Notes: generated by a model not told the origin, from the sequence alone. A DNA stretch of 64,000 bases from Stutzerimonas stutzeri (GCF_024448715.1 NZ_JAMOHZ010000002.1:434001-498000), one strand, 5' to 3'. Counted from the stretch's first letter, positions 1 through 12,198 are shown. Numbers and translations are program-made.

Positions 1-179
1 TGCACGTCGAGGATGGCCAGCGCGAACTCATGCTGCAGCAACAACTCGAGCGCCTGCTCCGCTGATTCGGCCTGATGCACATGGATGCCCGGCGCCTTGA
101 GAATGGCATCCAGCGCCAACAGATTCTCCGGCAGATCATCGACGATCAGCAGATTCGCTTCATCGGTTTGGTTGGGCAT
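1..179 (-). CDS. Response regulator, N-terminal part (cut by window edge)
   Basis: The visible 59 codons form the first half of a CheY-like receiver domain. The acidic pair is at Asp14-Asp15 (LLIVDD) and the phosphoacceptor is probably Asp58 in AILDV, right at the window edge. The ATG at 179 lies 3 bp after the stop of the cheB-like gene, so this is the last visible gene of the kinase-cheR-cheB operon and a likely phosphotransfer target of the hybrid kinase. An output domain, if any, lies outside the window, so whether it is a single-domain regulator or a fusion to a kinase, GGDEF or phosphatase domain cannot be told. Confidence 0.85.
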   Translation of the reverse strand, partial: MPNQTDEANLLIVDDLPENLLALDAILKAPGIHVHQAESAEQALELLLQHEFALAILDV

Positions 180-182
180 GGG

Positions 183-785
183 TCACTCCAGTTCGCGCAA
201 CAGTCGATGAATATCGCGCAAGGGCAAAATGTAATCCGGCGCAAAGCGCTGGAGTGCGGCCAAGGGCATGGTCTGAACCTCGGCTTCGCTGGGCTCCTGG
301 ACGATAGCGATGCCGCCGCCCCGTTTGATCGCTTCGAGGCCGGCCGCGCCGTCCTCGTTGGCACCAGTCAACAGGATGCCGGCGACGCGCTCGCCCCAGG
401 CATCGGCCGCCGACTCGAACAGCACATCGATCGAGGGGCGGGAGAAATGCATCGCATCATCCTGGCTGAGCGACAGGGTCAGGTCCGCCTCTACCAGCAG
501 GTGATAACCAGGCGCGGCGAAATACAGAGTCGCACCGCACACCGGCTCTTTGTCGGCCGCTTCCTTGACCTTCAGTTTGGTCTTGCGCCGGAATATTTCG
601 GCAAGCTGCGTCGGCCCGCTGGGCGGAACATGTTGCACCATCAGCAGCGGCAATCGGAAGCTAGCCGGCAATCCGCTGACCAGAACGCTCAGCGCGGCCA
701 GCCCACCCGCCGAAGCGCCGATAACCACGGCATCGATCGGCCGAGTAGGCGAATAGGAAAAGGCACTGGTAGTCGCATGGCTCAT
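183..785 (-). CDS. CheB-type methylesterase domain protein without receiver
   Basis: This 200-residue protein is only the catalytic CheB methylesterase/glutamine deamidase domain; the N-terminal receiver of chemotaxis CheB is absent. The GASAGG motif near residue 23 carries the nucleophilic serine, followed by MVQHVPP with the active-site histidine and by TGANEDGAAG with the active-site aspartate region. Its ATG overlaps the stop of the cheR-like gene (ATGA), so the two are translationally coupled. Without a receiver it is probably controlled by protein contacts or by the receivers of the upstream kinase. It may act on a non-chemotactic receptor or on the kinase itself; that is inference. Confidence 0.88.
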   Translation of the reverse strand: MSHATTSAFSYSPTRPIDAVVIGASAGGLAALSVLVSGLPASFRLPLLMVQHVPPSGPTQLAEIFRRKTKLKVKEAADKEPVCGATLYFAAPGYHLLVEADLTLSLSQDDAMHFSRPSIDVLFESAADAWGERVAGILLTGANEDGAAGLEAIKRGGGIAIVQEPSEAEVQTMPLAALQRFAPDYILPLRDIHRLLRELE

Positions 786-1600
786 AGCTTGCGGAAAATC
801 CTTTCCTGCTTGTCGAATGCCTCGTAACGATCGGCATAGCCGGAGAATTCAACGGTTTCCTTGCTACCCAAGCCGAGAAAGCCACGATGGCAGAGGGAAT
901 CATGAAATAGCCCAAAGGCTCGGTTCTGCAGCGGCTTGTTGAAATAGATCAGCACATTGCGACAGGAAATCAATTGAGTCTCGGCGAAAACGCTATCGGT
1001 CGCCAGACTATGGTCGGCAAAGGTCACCTGTTCTTTCAAAGACTTATCCATGATCGCCGAGTCATAAGCGGCCGTGTAGTAATCGCTGAGGCTGTGCCTG
1101 CCGCCGGCGCGCTGGTAGTTGGTCGTGTACTGCTGTATGTCGCCAATATGGAAAATGCCCTGGCGCGCCTGTTCCAGCGAGCGTGGATTGATGTCGGTGG
1201 CGTAGAGAATGGTGCGCTCCAGCAGGCCCTCTTCCTTGAGCAGGATCGCCATCGAGTAAACCTCTTCGCCCGTGCTGCAACCGGCTATCCATATTTTCAG
1301 CGACGGATAGGTACGCAGCACCGGAACCACCTGCTCACGCAACGCCAGGTAATAACTGGGGTCACGGAACATCTCGCTCACCGGGATAGTGAGAAACTGC
1401 AGCAGCTCCATGAACGCCTGCGGATGGTAAAGAATCTTACGCTGCAGCTCCGAGATGTTCTCGCATTGCATCTGTCGCAGCGCCAGCAACACCCGGCGCT
1501 TGAGCGAGGCACCGGAATAGTCACGGAAATCGTAGCTGTAGCGCAGGTAGATCGCCTCAATCAGCAGCTTCAGCTCGATGGCTTGGTTGCGATCCGGCAT
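782..1600 (-). CDS. CheR-type SAM-dependent protein methyltransferase
   Basis: A protein of 272 residues with the CheR layout: an N-terminal helical domain of about 75 residues, then a Rossmann methyltransferase domain. The SAM-binding signature is IAGCSTGEEVYS, and the CheR-typical CRNVLIYF motif lies near the C-terminus. The ATG at 1600 was chosen over an upstream ATG at 1633 because it sits one base after the kinase stop codon and gives the usual CheR N-terminus. CheR methylates glutamates of chemoreceptors; here no receptor, cheA or cheW is present nearby, so the substrate is unclear and could be the kinase or a distant receptor. Confidence 0.9.
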   Translation of the reverse strand: MPDRNQAIELKLLIEAIYLRYSYDFRDYSGASLKRRVLLALRQMQCENISELQRKILYHPQAFMELLQFLTIPVSEMFRDPSYYLALREQVVPVLRTYPSLKIWIAGCSTGEEVYSMAILLKEEGLLERTILYATDINPRSLEQARQGIFHIGDIQQYTTNYQRAGGRHSLSDYYTAAYDSAIMDKSLKEQVTFADHSLATDSVFAETQLISCRNVLIYFNKPLQNRAFGLFHDSLCHRGFLGLGSKETVEFSGYADRYEAFDKQERIFRKL

Positions 1601-1601
1601 G

Positions 1602-5111
<3,510 letters not shown>

Positions 5112-5199
5112 CTGGTTTCCTTTCCGGGTGCTGCTCGATGGCGGTTACCCACCGCGGCGCGCACTGCGTGCTCCGATCCCGGCATATTTGAGATATTTC

Positions 5200-5218
5200 G
5201 CGTGAATTGAATTCACGC
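5200..5218. promoter_or_regulatory. Inverted repeat upstream of the hybrid kinase
   Basis: Arms GCGTGAAT and ATTCACGC are perfect 8-bp complements around a TGA spacer, 89 bp upstream of the kinase start. The position suits a dimeric repressor or activator site, but nothing identifies the protein, and no U-run makes it look like a terminator. Confidence 0.35.
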
Positions 5219-5263
5219 ATGCAAGTCGACCGGGGACTTTACCACCGGCTCGCTTGCGAGCAC

Positions 5264-5288
5264 AAAAAGCCCGGCCGAACGGCCGGGC
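5264..5288 (-). terminator. Rho-independent terminator of the PMP3-family gene
   Basis: Read on the minus strand, GCCCGGCC and GGCCGGGC form an 8-bp stem with a 4-base loop followed by TTTTTG. It lies 24 bp after the stop at 5312, and separates that gene from the kinase operon. Confidence 0.75.
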
Positions 5289-5311
5289 GCGCTATCTCGT
5301 TCCGCCTACTG

Positions 5312-5470
5312 TCAGCGTCTGGCGATGATCCAAACTGCGTGGATGATGCCTGGGATATAGCCCAGCAGCGTCAGCAGAATATTCAGCCAAAAGGCGCCAC
5401 CGAAGCCGACTTGTAGGAACACCCCCAGCGGAGGCAGAAGTATTGCGATGATTATTCGGATCAGGTCCAT
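5312..5470 (-). CDS. YqaE/Pmp3-family membrane peptide
   Basis: A 52-residue hydrophobic protein starting MDLIRIIIAILLPPLGVFL and ending in IIARR. It has two membrane helices separated by a Gly/Phe turn (QVGFGGAFWLNILLTLLG) and the PPLGV and GYIPGIIHAVW motifs of the PMP3/YqaE (UPF0057) family. Members are small inner-membrane proteins linked in other organisms to salt and membrane-potential stress. It is a single-gene unit, with a strong terminator downstream. Confidence 0.9.
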   Translation of the reverse strand: MDLIRIIIAILLPPLGVFLQVGFGGAFWLNILLTLLGYIPGIIHAVWIIARR

Positions 5471-5590
5471 CGTTGGTATTCCCCTCGGGTCTGGTTCTGG
5501 CTGGAAGCCTACTGTGAATCGACCCGATCACGTCTTGCGGGTTCCTTGGCTGCCGCCGGAAACAAGCGCTTCGCCTGCACTCCGGCGTGT

Positions 5591-5803
5591 CTAGCGCTCC
5601 ACCGGGCCTTGTTCACCGCGCTTGCGACGGATATTGATCCACGACAGCACGGCCAGCGCCAGCATAAACCCGGCCATGTTGAGGTTGCCCACCAGAATGT
5701 AGCCCAGACCCGCGAGCAAGCACGCCACCAGCCCGATCCAGCGAACATACTTCATCATGGCGCGTACCGGCCGGCCTATGTGCTCGTCATTTTGCGGCGA
5801 CAT
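5591..5803 (-). CDS. Small two-helix membrane protein, unknown function
   Basis: A 70-residue protein with two hydrophobic segments: VRWIGLVACLLAGLGYILVG, and MAGFMLALAVLSWINI ending in a basic tail (RRKRGEQ). The ATG overlaps the TGA of the metallo-hydrolase gene by one base, so translation is probably coupled. I do not recognise the family; it could be a membrane partner of the hydrolase or simply share its transcript. Confidence 0.6.
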   Translation of the reverse strand: MSPQNDEHIGRPVRAMMKYVRWIGLVACLLAGLGYILVGNLNMAGFMLALAVLSWINIRRKRGEQGPVER

Positions 5804-6636
5804 CAACCCTGCCTCGCGCGCATGCGCTCGAGTTCCTTGGCGTCGTGGCTGCAGAACAACGTCACCTCACTTTTGTGCTCCAGCGACAAGGTCCAGAGCC
5901 GATGTTGGTTGGACAGGCGCGCCGGACGATCGACTTCCATCAAGCGCTGGTAAAGGCGCAGCCCCGGCGTGCAATGGCGCTCGGTCTGTCCCACTTCGTC
6001 GCGGTAGAAATAAGCATCACCGGCGTGCAGCAACCAGCCGTTGCCGGTCTGCAGCGCGACGCCCGCATGGCCATGGGTGTGACCGGTCAGCGGGATCAGC
6101 AGAAGCTCTGGCGGCAAGCCGCGCAACGCTTTGACAGCCTGGAAGCCGAACCAGGTGTCGCCACCCGGCTCGTAGAACTGCCAGTTGCGCACATCGTCCC
6201 ACTGCCGATGACGGTAGCGTCGATGACCAATGAAGCTATGAGTCGAGCGCGCCGCGTCCATTTCTCGCTGCAGCACGTGAACCTGGGCCTCGGGGAAATC
6301 ATCGAGGCCACCGGCATGGTCGAAATCCAGATGAGTCAGCAGGATGTGCCGGACGTCTTCAGGCTTGAAACCAAGCTGACGCACCTGCTCCAGCGCCGTG
6401 AAGCGACGCTCGAATTTGATGTTGTTGAAGGCGATGAAGAACTGGCTGAGGCGCTTGCGTGGCTCCAGCACATCGCAGCTACCGAATCCGGTATCGACCA
6501 GCACCAGCCCGTGCTGCTCGGTCTCGATCAACAGGCAGTGGCAGACCAGACTGGCTGTCAGTCCGTCGCTGAAACCATCGAACAGCTTGCCGCCCACCGG
6601 GCACATGCAGCCGCAGTTGAGATGATGAATACGCAT
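5803..6636 (-). CDS. Metallo-beta-lactamase fold hydrolase (lactonase-like)
   Basis: A 277-residue MBL-fold enzyme. The dinuclear zinc motif appears as LTHLDFDHAGG (the HxDxDH form). Further ligands are likely in LTGHTHGHAG and LLHAGDAYFY, with a late conserved SHD near the C-terminus. This layout and length match the AHL-lactonase-like branch (AttM/AiiB relatives), but many members of that branch have other substrates, so quorum quenching is only a possibility. There is no signal peptide, so it is cytoplasmic. It is divergent from the NfeD operon, with 217 bp between the starts, and is followed by a small membrane protein gene in overlap. Confidence 0.82.
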   Translation of the reverse strand: MRIHHLNCGCMCPVGGKLFDGFSDGLTASLVCHCLLIETEQHGLVLVDTGFGSCDVLEPRKRLSQFFIAFNNIKFERRFTALEQVRQLGFKPEDVRHILLTHLDFDHAGGLDDFPEAQVHVLQREMDAARSTHSFIGHRRYRHRQWDDVRNWQFYEPGGDTWFGFQAVKALRGLPPELLLIPLTGHTHGHAGVALQTGNGWLLHAGDAYFYRDEVGQTERHCTPGLRLYQRLMEVDRPARLSNQHRLWTLSLEHKSEVTLFCSHDAKELERMRARQG

Positions 6637-6853
6637 GAACGACTCCTCATGGAGCGGGCCGGCGAGACAACCCCGCGCGGATATCAGCCTCGTCTGATGT
6701 GTGAGGCCCGATTGCGCAGCAGAGTTCAGGCGCGCATATCAGCGGCGGCTGATACGACGTCGCGACAGGTACCTCGCGTCAGCTGAACTATCCTCTCTGC
6801 TACTGCCGCGATTAACCGTCGCGCCATTTCGCAAAGCCGGGAGGACCACGCCA

Positions 6854-8236
6854 ATGCGCCGCCGCCCCATTGATCGACTGGTCTGGCTGCTAACGCTCTT
6901 GCTGGCCTCATGGCTGGGCTTCGCGGGATCGGTTCTGGCTGCGGCTCCCGTGACCGTGCTGCGGGTCAACGGAGCGATCGGGCCGGCCAGCGCCGACTAC
7001 ATCATCGGCGGCATACGGCGAGCGACCGAAACCAATGCGCAGCTGCTGGTGTTGCAGCTCGACACACCCGGCGGGCTGGACAGCTCGATGCGCGCCATTA
7101 TCAAGGAAATCCTGGCCAGCCCCGTGCCGATTGCCACCTATGTCACACCCAGCGGGGCGCGTGCCGCCAGCGCAGGGACCTACATGCTCTACGCCAGTCA
7201 CATCGCAGCGATGACTCTGGGCACCAATCTCGGCGCCGCGACGCCGGTGCAAATCGGCGGCGCTCCGGGCGGGCCGCCCGAAGAACAGCCCAATGCGCAG
7301 AAGCCGGACGGCGAGCAGGACGGCGACGCTATGAGTCGCAAACAGGTTAACGACGCCGCCGCCTACATCCGCGGCCTGGCGCAGTTACGCGGACGCAACG
7401 CCGAATGGGCGGAGCAGGCGGTGCGCGAGGCGGTCAGTCTGTCGGCCAGCGAGGCACTGGCACTTAAAGTGGTCGATTACGTTGCCACCGATGTCGATGA
7501 TCTGCTCGGCCAGCTCAATGGCAAGAGCATCGAGACCAGCACCGGCGAGCAAACGTTGCAGACTGCCAACGCCACGCTCGATCATCACGAGCCGGATTGG
7601 CGGGTGCGCTTGCTGGCAGTAATCACCAACCCCAGCGTGGCGCTGATTCTGATGATGATTGGCATCTACGGGCTGATATTCGAATTCGCCAACCCAGGCA
7701 CCGGCGGCGGCGGTGTGATCGGCGGTATCTGCCTGCTGCTGGCGTTGTATTCGCTGCAGCTGTTGCCGGTCAATTACGCCGGAGTGGCGCTGATTTTGTT
7801 GGGCCTGGGTTTCATGATCGCCGAGGCGTTCATGCCCAGTTTCGGCGTGCTCGGCCTGGGTGGAGTCGCTGCATTCGTCACCGGCTCGGTGATCCTGATC
7901 GACACCGAAGTGCCAGGCTACGGCATCCCCCTGGCTTTGATCGGCACGCTGGGAGTGGTCAGCGCCCTGCTGGTGTTCGTCATAGTCAGCATGGCGCTCA
8001 AGGCTCGCCGACAACGCGTAGTCAGTGGTGATGCCGAACTGATCGGCAGCCTGGCGCCAGTCACCCGCATTCAGGCAAACGACCCGACTTGCGGCTGGGT
8101 GCAGTTGCAGGGCGAACACTGGCAGGTCCGTAGCCCGGCGCCCTTGCACCTGGGTCAACACATCCGCGTCATGGCGAGACACGGGCTGCAACTGGACGTC
8201 ACTGCGGCTGACGAGCCGCCAATCGAGAAGAGGTGA
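6854..8236 (+). CDS. NfeD family membrane serine protease
   Basis: A 460-residue protein: signal peptide (about 1-30), ClpP-like serine protease domain (about 32-260), four to five membrane helices (about 290-405) and a C-terminal NfeD OB-fold (about 415-460). Ser106 in RAASAGTY is the probable nucleophile and Lys163 in MSRKQVN the probable base, as in SppA/1510-N type Ser-Lys proteases. The ATG at 6854 follows GGGAGG by about 8 bases and directly precedes the signal peptide. Full-length NfeD proteins pair with SPFH/stomatin proteins; here the SPFH gene starts 4 bp downstream. The likely role is membrane protein quality control at SPFH microdomains. Confidence 0.9.
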   Translation: MRRRPIDRLVWLLTLLLASWLGFAGSVLAAAPVTVLRVNGAIGPASADYIIGGIRRATETNAQLLVLQLDTPGGLDSSMRAIIKEILASPVPIATYVTPSGARAASAGTYMLYASHIAAMTLGTNLGAATPVQIGGAPGGPPEEQPNAQKPDGEQDGDAMSRKQVNDAAAYIRGLAQLRGRNAEWAEQAVREAVSLSASEALALKVVDYVATDVDDLLGQLNGKSIETSTGEQTLQTANATLDHHEPDWRVRLLAVITNPSVALILMMIGIYGLIFEFANPGTGGGGVIGGICLLLALYSLQLLPVNYAGVALILLGLGFMIAEAFMPSFGVLGLGGVAAFVTGSVILIDTEVPGYGIPLALIGTLGVVSALLVFVIVSMALKARRQRVVSGDAELIGSLAPVTRIQANDPTCGWVQLQGEHWQVRSPAPLHLGQHIRVMARHGLQLDVTAADEPPIEKR

Positions 8237-8239
8237 ACC

Positions 8240-9007
8240 ATGGACTTTGGTTTTGAAATGAGCTTTATCGTGGTGCTGGTGCTGCTAATCGCGCTGCTCG
8301 CATCGACCTTCCGCATCCTGCGCGAATACGAACGCGGCGTGGTATTTCAGTTGGGACGTTTCTGGAAGGTTAAGGGGCCGGGACTGATCATGGTCATTCC
8401 CGGCATCCAGCAGATGGTCCGGGTCGACCTACGCACCTTGGTGCTGGACGTGCCGACGCAAGACGTGATTTCCCGGGACAACGTCTCGGTCAAGGTCAAC
8501 GCAGTGGTCTACTACCGCGTGCTGGATGCCGAGAAGGCGATCATTCAGGTCGAGGATTACCATTCGGCGACCAGTCAGCTGGCCCAGACCACACTGCGCG
8601 CCGTACTCGGCAAACATGATCTGGACGACATGCTGGCCGAGCGCGAGCAGCTGAATAACGATATCCAGCAGGTGCTGGATGCGCAGACCGACGCCTGGGG
8701 CATCAAAGTGGCTAACGTCGAGATCAAGCATGTGGATCTCGACGAATCGATGATTCGTGCCATCGCCCGTCAGGCCGAAGCGGAACGCGAGCGGCGGGCT
8801 AAGGTCATTCATGCTGAGGGCGAGTTGCAAGCGTCGGAGAAACTGATGCAGGCGGCCGAGATGCTCGGTCGTCAGTCCGGAGCGATGCAGCTGCGTTACA
8901 TGCAGACGCTGAGCAACATCGCTGGCGACAAGAACTCGACCATCGTCTTCCCGCTGCCCATGGAGCTGTTACAGGGCTTGGGCAATCTCACCAAGAAATC
9001 CGAGTAG
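8240..9007 (+). CDS. SPFH/stomatin-type membrane scaffold (slipin)
   Basis: A 255-residue slipin: N-terminal membrane hairpin or helix (about 8-24), then the SPFH/Band 7 domain with [25 protein letters not shown] and [16 protein letters not shown] charged helical region follows ([19 protein letters not shown]) and a C-terminus of the stomatin type ([15 protein letters not shown]). It forms inner-membrane oligomers and is the standard partner of long NfeD proteases, cleaved near its C-terminus in archaeal homologues. It begins 4 bp after the nfeD stop and 8 bp before the lipoprotein gene. Confidence 0.92.
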   Translation: MDFGFEMSFIVVLVLLIALLASTFRILREYERGVVFQLGRFWKVKGPGLIMVIPGIQQMVRVDLRTLVLDVPTQDVISRDNVSVKVNAVVYYRVLDAEKAIIQVEDYHSATSQLAQTTLRAVLGKHDLDDMLAEREQLNNDIQQVLDAQTDAWGIKVANVEIKHVDLDESMIRAIARQAEAERERRAKVIHAEGELQASEKLMQAAEMLGRQSGAMQLRYMQTLSNIAGDKNSTIVFPLPMELLQGLGNLTKKSE

Positions 9008-9014
9008 AGCCTTT

Positions 9015-9518
9015 ATGCGCATGCGCCCAGCTGTATCTGTTGCACGTCTGCTGTCGGTCATTCTGCTGGCGTTGAGCCTGGCCAGCTGTGCGATTTTCAA
9101 CCAGCGCGACCCGCTCAATGTGCAAGTCGCCGGTATTCAGCCGCTGTCCGGCGAAGGCTTGGAGCTGCGCATGGCGGTCAAGCTACGCGTACAGAACCCC
9201 AACGACATGGCCCTCGAATACAACGGCGTGGCGCTTGATCTGGAAATCAATGGCCGGCGTCTGGCCAGTGGCGTCAGCGACGAGCGCGGCAGCGTGCCGC
9301 GCTTCGGCGAAACCGTGCTCACCGTTCCAATGACCATTTCGGCGTTTTCTGCCGCGCGACAGGCGCTGGGTCTGGCCGAAAACATCGGCATGGACGAGGT
9401 GCCCTATGTCCTGCGCGGCAAACTCGCCGGCGGCCTGTTCGGTACTCAGCGCTTCGTGGAGAAGGGCACGCTGGATATGTCCGGCGCGCTGGCTAATCCC
9501 TATCGACGGGAGCCCTGA
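9015..9518 (+). CDS. LEA14-like (WHy domain) lipoprotein
   Basis: A 167-residue protein with a lipoprotein signal peptide (LLALSLASC, lipidated Cys near 26) and a single LEA type 2 / WHy beta-sandwich domain (about 35-150). The family hallmark is KLRVQNPNDMALEYNGVALDLEINGR. WHy/LEA-2 proteins are linked to desiccation and stress tolerance; the bacterial ones are envelope lipoproteins of undefined role. It is the last gene of the NfeD-SPFH unit, which suggests an envelope-stress function. A second ATG two codons downstream is an equally possible start. Confidence 0.85.
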   Translation: MRMRPAVSVARLLSVILLALSLASCAIFNQRDPLNVQVAGIQPLSGEGLELRMAVKLRVQNPNDMALEYNGVALDLEINGRRLASGVSDERGSVPRFGETVLTVPMTISAFSAARQALGLAENIGMDEVPYVLRGKLAGGLFGTQRFVEKGTLDMSGALANPYRREP

Positions 9519-9630
9519 CACCCAAGTCAAAAGCATCGCGCCGAGGTCGGCCCTCCCACAAAACAAAGTTCACACCGCGCCTTTTTTTCGAGAGGTGCGC
9601 CCTCGCGGCGAAGCTTTTGCCATGACCGAT

Positions 9631-9649
9631 TCGCGAGCAAGCTCCTACA
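9631..9649. repeat. REP-like fragment
   Basis: The string TCGCGAGCAAGCTCCTACA matches the half-element of the larger palindromic repeat at 43879-43952. It lies in the 222 bp between the LEA lipoprotein and trehalase stops, where I see nothing else. Confidence 0.4.
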
Positions 9650-9740
9650 GAGACGGGGGTGATCGCGGTGCTTTTGTGCTTCGGCAGTGGGTGAAAGGTG
9701 TCAGGGACAAGACCGAGCCTCGACAAAACGCTCATCCTGC

Positions 9741-11339
9741 TCATTGCGGCATGCATCGTCCAGCACGACACCGGTGCGCCTCATGGGCAGGGTCTTCCTG
9801 CATGAGCTTGCGGGTCACGCCGTTGGTCCAGCCGAAGCCATCTTGCAGCGGATACTCTCCGCCAGTGGCGTGCTCGACGCAGGGTCGCAACACGTACTTC
9901 TCCACCAATTTGCTTTCTTGCTCGAACAAGTGCGAGACGATGCTCAGCCAGCGCTCTTCGATCAGCAGCGCCAACGCATCGTGACCGTAGCCCTGTAACC
10001 CGCGAATGCCTATCCATTGCAGGGGTGCCCAACCGTTGGGTCGGTCCCATTGTTCGCCGCTGCCGCTGATTTCGGTCGTCGAAAGCCCGCCGGGGGCGAG
10101 CAGGCGTTCACGGACAATGTCGGCGACCCGCCTCGCCTGATCTTCGCTGGCCAGGTGCACGAACAGCGGCGTCAGGGTCGCTGCGGTGAGGTTGTCGCGC
10201 GGTGATTGCAGGGTCCAGTCGTAGTCGAAATAGGCGCCTTGCCGGTCGCTCCACAGATACAGATCAATCGCCGCCAGACGCGCTTCGGCACGCTGGCGGA
10301 ACTCTTCGGCACACCCATGCCAGCCTTTCACATCGCTCAGACGGGCGATTTGGCGTTCGAGCTTGTAGAGAAAGCTGTTCAGGTCCACCGGGATGATATT
10401 GGTGGTGCGAATGCTGGACAGCCGCTGCGGGTCGCCCAGCCAGCGCGAGCTGAAATCCCATCCCGATTCGGCGCCGGCACGTAGGTCGCGATAGACCTCG
10501 TGCGCCGGCCGGCTCGATGAGCGCGCGGTTTCGACGTCTTCGAGATAGGACTCCTCACGGGGCGTGTCACGTTCGTCCCAGTACCGGTTGAGCACGCTGC
10601 CATCAGGCAGGCAGACGCAACGCCGATGCGCCTCACCGGGGCGCAACTTATCGCCGCCCTCGGTCCAGAAGGCGTATTCCTTGCGTAGTTGCGGCAGGTA
10701 ATCGCTGGCGCGATGCACGCCGGTGTCCTCGAACAGATCGATCATCAGCGCGAACACCGGCGGCTGCGAGCGGCTCAGGTAGTAGGAGCGGTTGCCGTTG
10801 GGCACATGACCGTAGGTATCGATCAGGTAGGCGAAGTTATCGGCCATCGAACGTAGCAGCTCGCAGTGCCCGCTCTCGTCCAGACCGAGCATGGTGAAGT
10901 ACGAATCCCAGTAATACATCTCGGTGAAACGCCCACCGGGTACGACGTAGTCATGGGGCAAGGGCAACAGCGAGGAAAACTTTGGATGCTGCCGCGGATG
11001 GCGGGTCAGCACTGGCCAAAGCCGATCGATATGTTCGCTCAGGCTATCGTCGGGGTTGGCGACGAACTCCGTCGGCGCCATTTCGTAGACTTGGAAATGC
11101 TCCAGCACGAAGGCTTTCAGATCGAAACCGGACTCGCCGCTATGCGCCCGATAGCTATCGAGGATTCGTTCCGGATGCTGGCGCGGCGCGCAGTCGACGA
11201 AAGTCTTGCTGTCGGGGAATACGCGTTGCGTCTGTACCGCGACGAAGAGTTCCTGGTAACGGTCCGCCGGGGTCAGGGTGTCGGCAGAGGAGACAGCACG
11301 CGTGTCGTAATCGAAGGGTCTTGTATCGGTATCGGTCAT
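9741..11339 (-). CDS. Trehalase, cytoplasmic type (glycoside hydrolase 37)
   Basis: A 532-residue trehalase that hydrolyses trehalose to two glucose. Both family signatures are present: PGGRFTEMYYWDSYF and QWDRPNGWAPLQW. DLNSFLY in mid-protein and the glycine-rich GGEYPLQDGFGWTNGV near the C-terminus also fit. There is no signal peptide, which points to a TreF-like cytoplasmic enzyme. The ATG at 11339 overlaps the stop of the SDR gene (ATGA), so I prefer it to the ATG at 11357. The C-terminal tail (HEAHRCRAGRCMPQ) looks non-conserved. Coupling to a glucose-dehydrogenase-like SDR suggests that liberated glucose is oxidised, though this is inference. Confidence 0.93.
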   Translation of the reverse strand: MTDTDTRPFDYDTRAVSSADTLTPADRYQELFVAVQTQRVFPDSKTFVDCAPRQHPERILDSYRAHSGESGFDLKAFVLEHFQVYEMAPTEFVANPDDSLSEHIDRLWPVLTRHPRQHPKFSSLLPLPHDYVVPGGRFTEMYYWDSYFTMLGLDESGHCELLRSMADNFAYLIDTYGHVPNGNRSYYLSRSQPPVFALMIDLFEDTGVHRASDYLPQLRKEYAFWTEGGDKLRPGEAHRRCVCLPDGSVLNRYWDERDTPREESYLEDVETARSSSRPAHEVYRDLRAGAESGWDFSSRWLGDPQRLSSIRTTNIIPVDLNSFLYKLERQIARLSDVKGWHGCAEEFRQRAEARLAAIDLYLWSDRQGAYFDYDWTLQSPRDNLTAATLTPLFVHLASEDQARRVADIVRERLLAPGGLSTTEISGSGEQWDRPNGWAPLQWIGIRGLQGYGHDALALLIEERWLSIVSHLFEQESKLVEKYVLRPCVEHATGGEYPLQDGFGWTNGVTRKLMQEDPAHEAHRCRAGRCMPQ

Positions 11340-12103
11340 TGCTCGCTGTAATTCCATAGCAGTCCGCCATCGATGACCAGTGTAGTACCGGTGATGTAGT
11401 CGGCTTCGTCGGAGGCGAGAAAGGCCACCGCGCCAGCCACGTCGCGCGGCTGGCCGAGGCGGCCGGCGGGAATATTGCCCAGCAGGCCGGCAAGCTTCTC
11501 CGGCTGGTTCATCAACGAGCGGTTGATGGGCGTCTCGATGGCGCCCGGCGCGACGTTGTTGACGGTGATGCCCATCGGCGCCAGTTCGATCGCCAGGTTG
11601 CGCATGAGCATCTTCATCCCGCCCTTGCTGGCGCAGTAGCTGCTGAAATTGGGAAACGGCAGCTCTTCATGAACCGAGCTGTTGTTGATAATGCGCCCGC
11701 CTCGCCCGTTGTCGCGCAGATACCGCGCGAAAGCCTGGGCGGTGAAGAATGGCCCTCTCAAGTTTACGTTCAGCACCTGGTCGTAATCCGCTTCGCTGGC
11801 GTCGAGAAAGGCGCTGTGCCTTTGCACGCCGGCATTGTTCACCAGAATGTCGAGACGGCCCATCTGCTCGATCGCCTGCTCGACCAACCGCTGGCATTCG
11901 GCGACTACGCCAACATCGGCTGCGATGAAACAGGCACGACGACCAAGCGCACGAACTTGCTCGAGGGTTTCCCGGACGTCGTCGTCATCGTGCCGCCCGT
12001 TAATGACCAGATCGGCCCCCTCCTCGGCCAGGCGCACGGCGATGCCACGGCCGATGCCCTGGGAGCTGCCCGTAACCAACGCGACCTTGTTCTGCAATTT
12101 CAT
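11336..12103 (-). CDS. Short-chain dehydrogenase, glucose 1-dehydrogenase-like
   Basis: A 255-residue classical SDR. The nucleotide-binding motif is TGSSQGIG (about residues 11-18), with NNAG near 92. The catalytic residues are Ser in NNSSVHE, Tyr in SYCASKGG and Lys four residues later. The closest family I can name from the motifs, including HEELPFPNFSSYCASKGG, is the glucose 1-dehydrogenase group. Genes downstream encode trehalase with ATGA overlap, giving a two-gene trehalose-glucose unit. The cofactor (NAD or NADP) cannot be assigned with confidence. Confidence 0.85.
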   Translation of the reverse strand: MKLQNKVALVTGSSQGIGRGIAVRLAEEGADLVINGRHDDDDVRETLEQVRALGRRACFIAADVGVVAECQRLVEQAIEQMGRLDILVNNAGVQRHSAFLDASEADYDQVLNVNLRGPFFTAQAFARYLRDNGRGGRIINNSSVHEELPFPNFSSYCASKGGMKMLMRNLAIELAPMGITVNNVAPGAIETPINRSLMNQPEKLAGLLGNIPAGRLGQPRDVAGAVAFLASDEADYITGTTLVIDGGLLWNYSEQ

Positions 12104-12198
12104 CGATTACCTCATCCCAGTTCCCGTTTCGCATGTTTTGTCCAAACGGCAAATCTTCACGATTGAAGGCGCTCCCTATAACCCCAGGCAGCCTTCGC

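Noticed and set aside
5312..6636. Single operon of MBL enzyme, small membrane protein and YqaE gene
   Set aside because: A 120-bp gap separates the YqaE gene from the pair, so co-transcription is possible but not shown.
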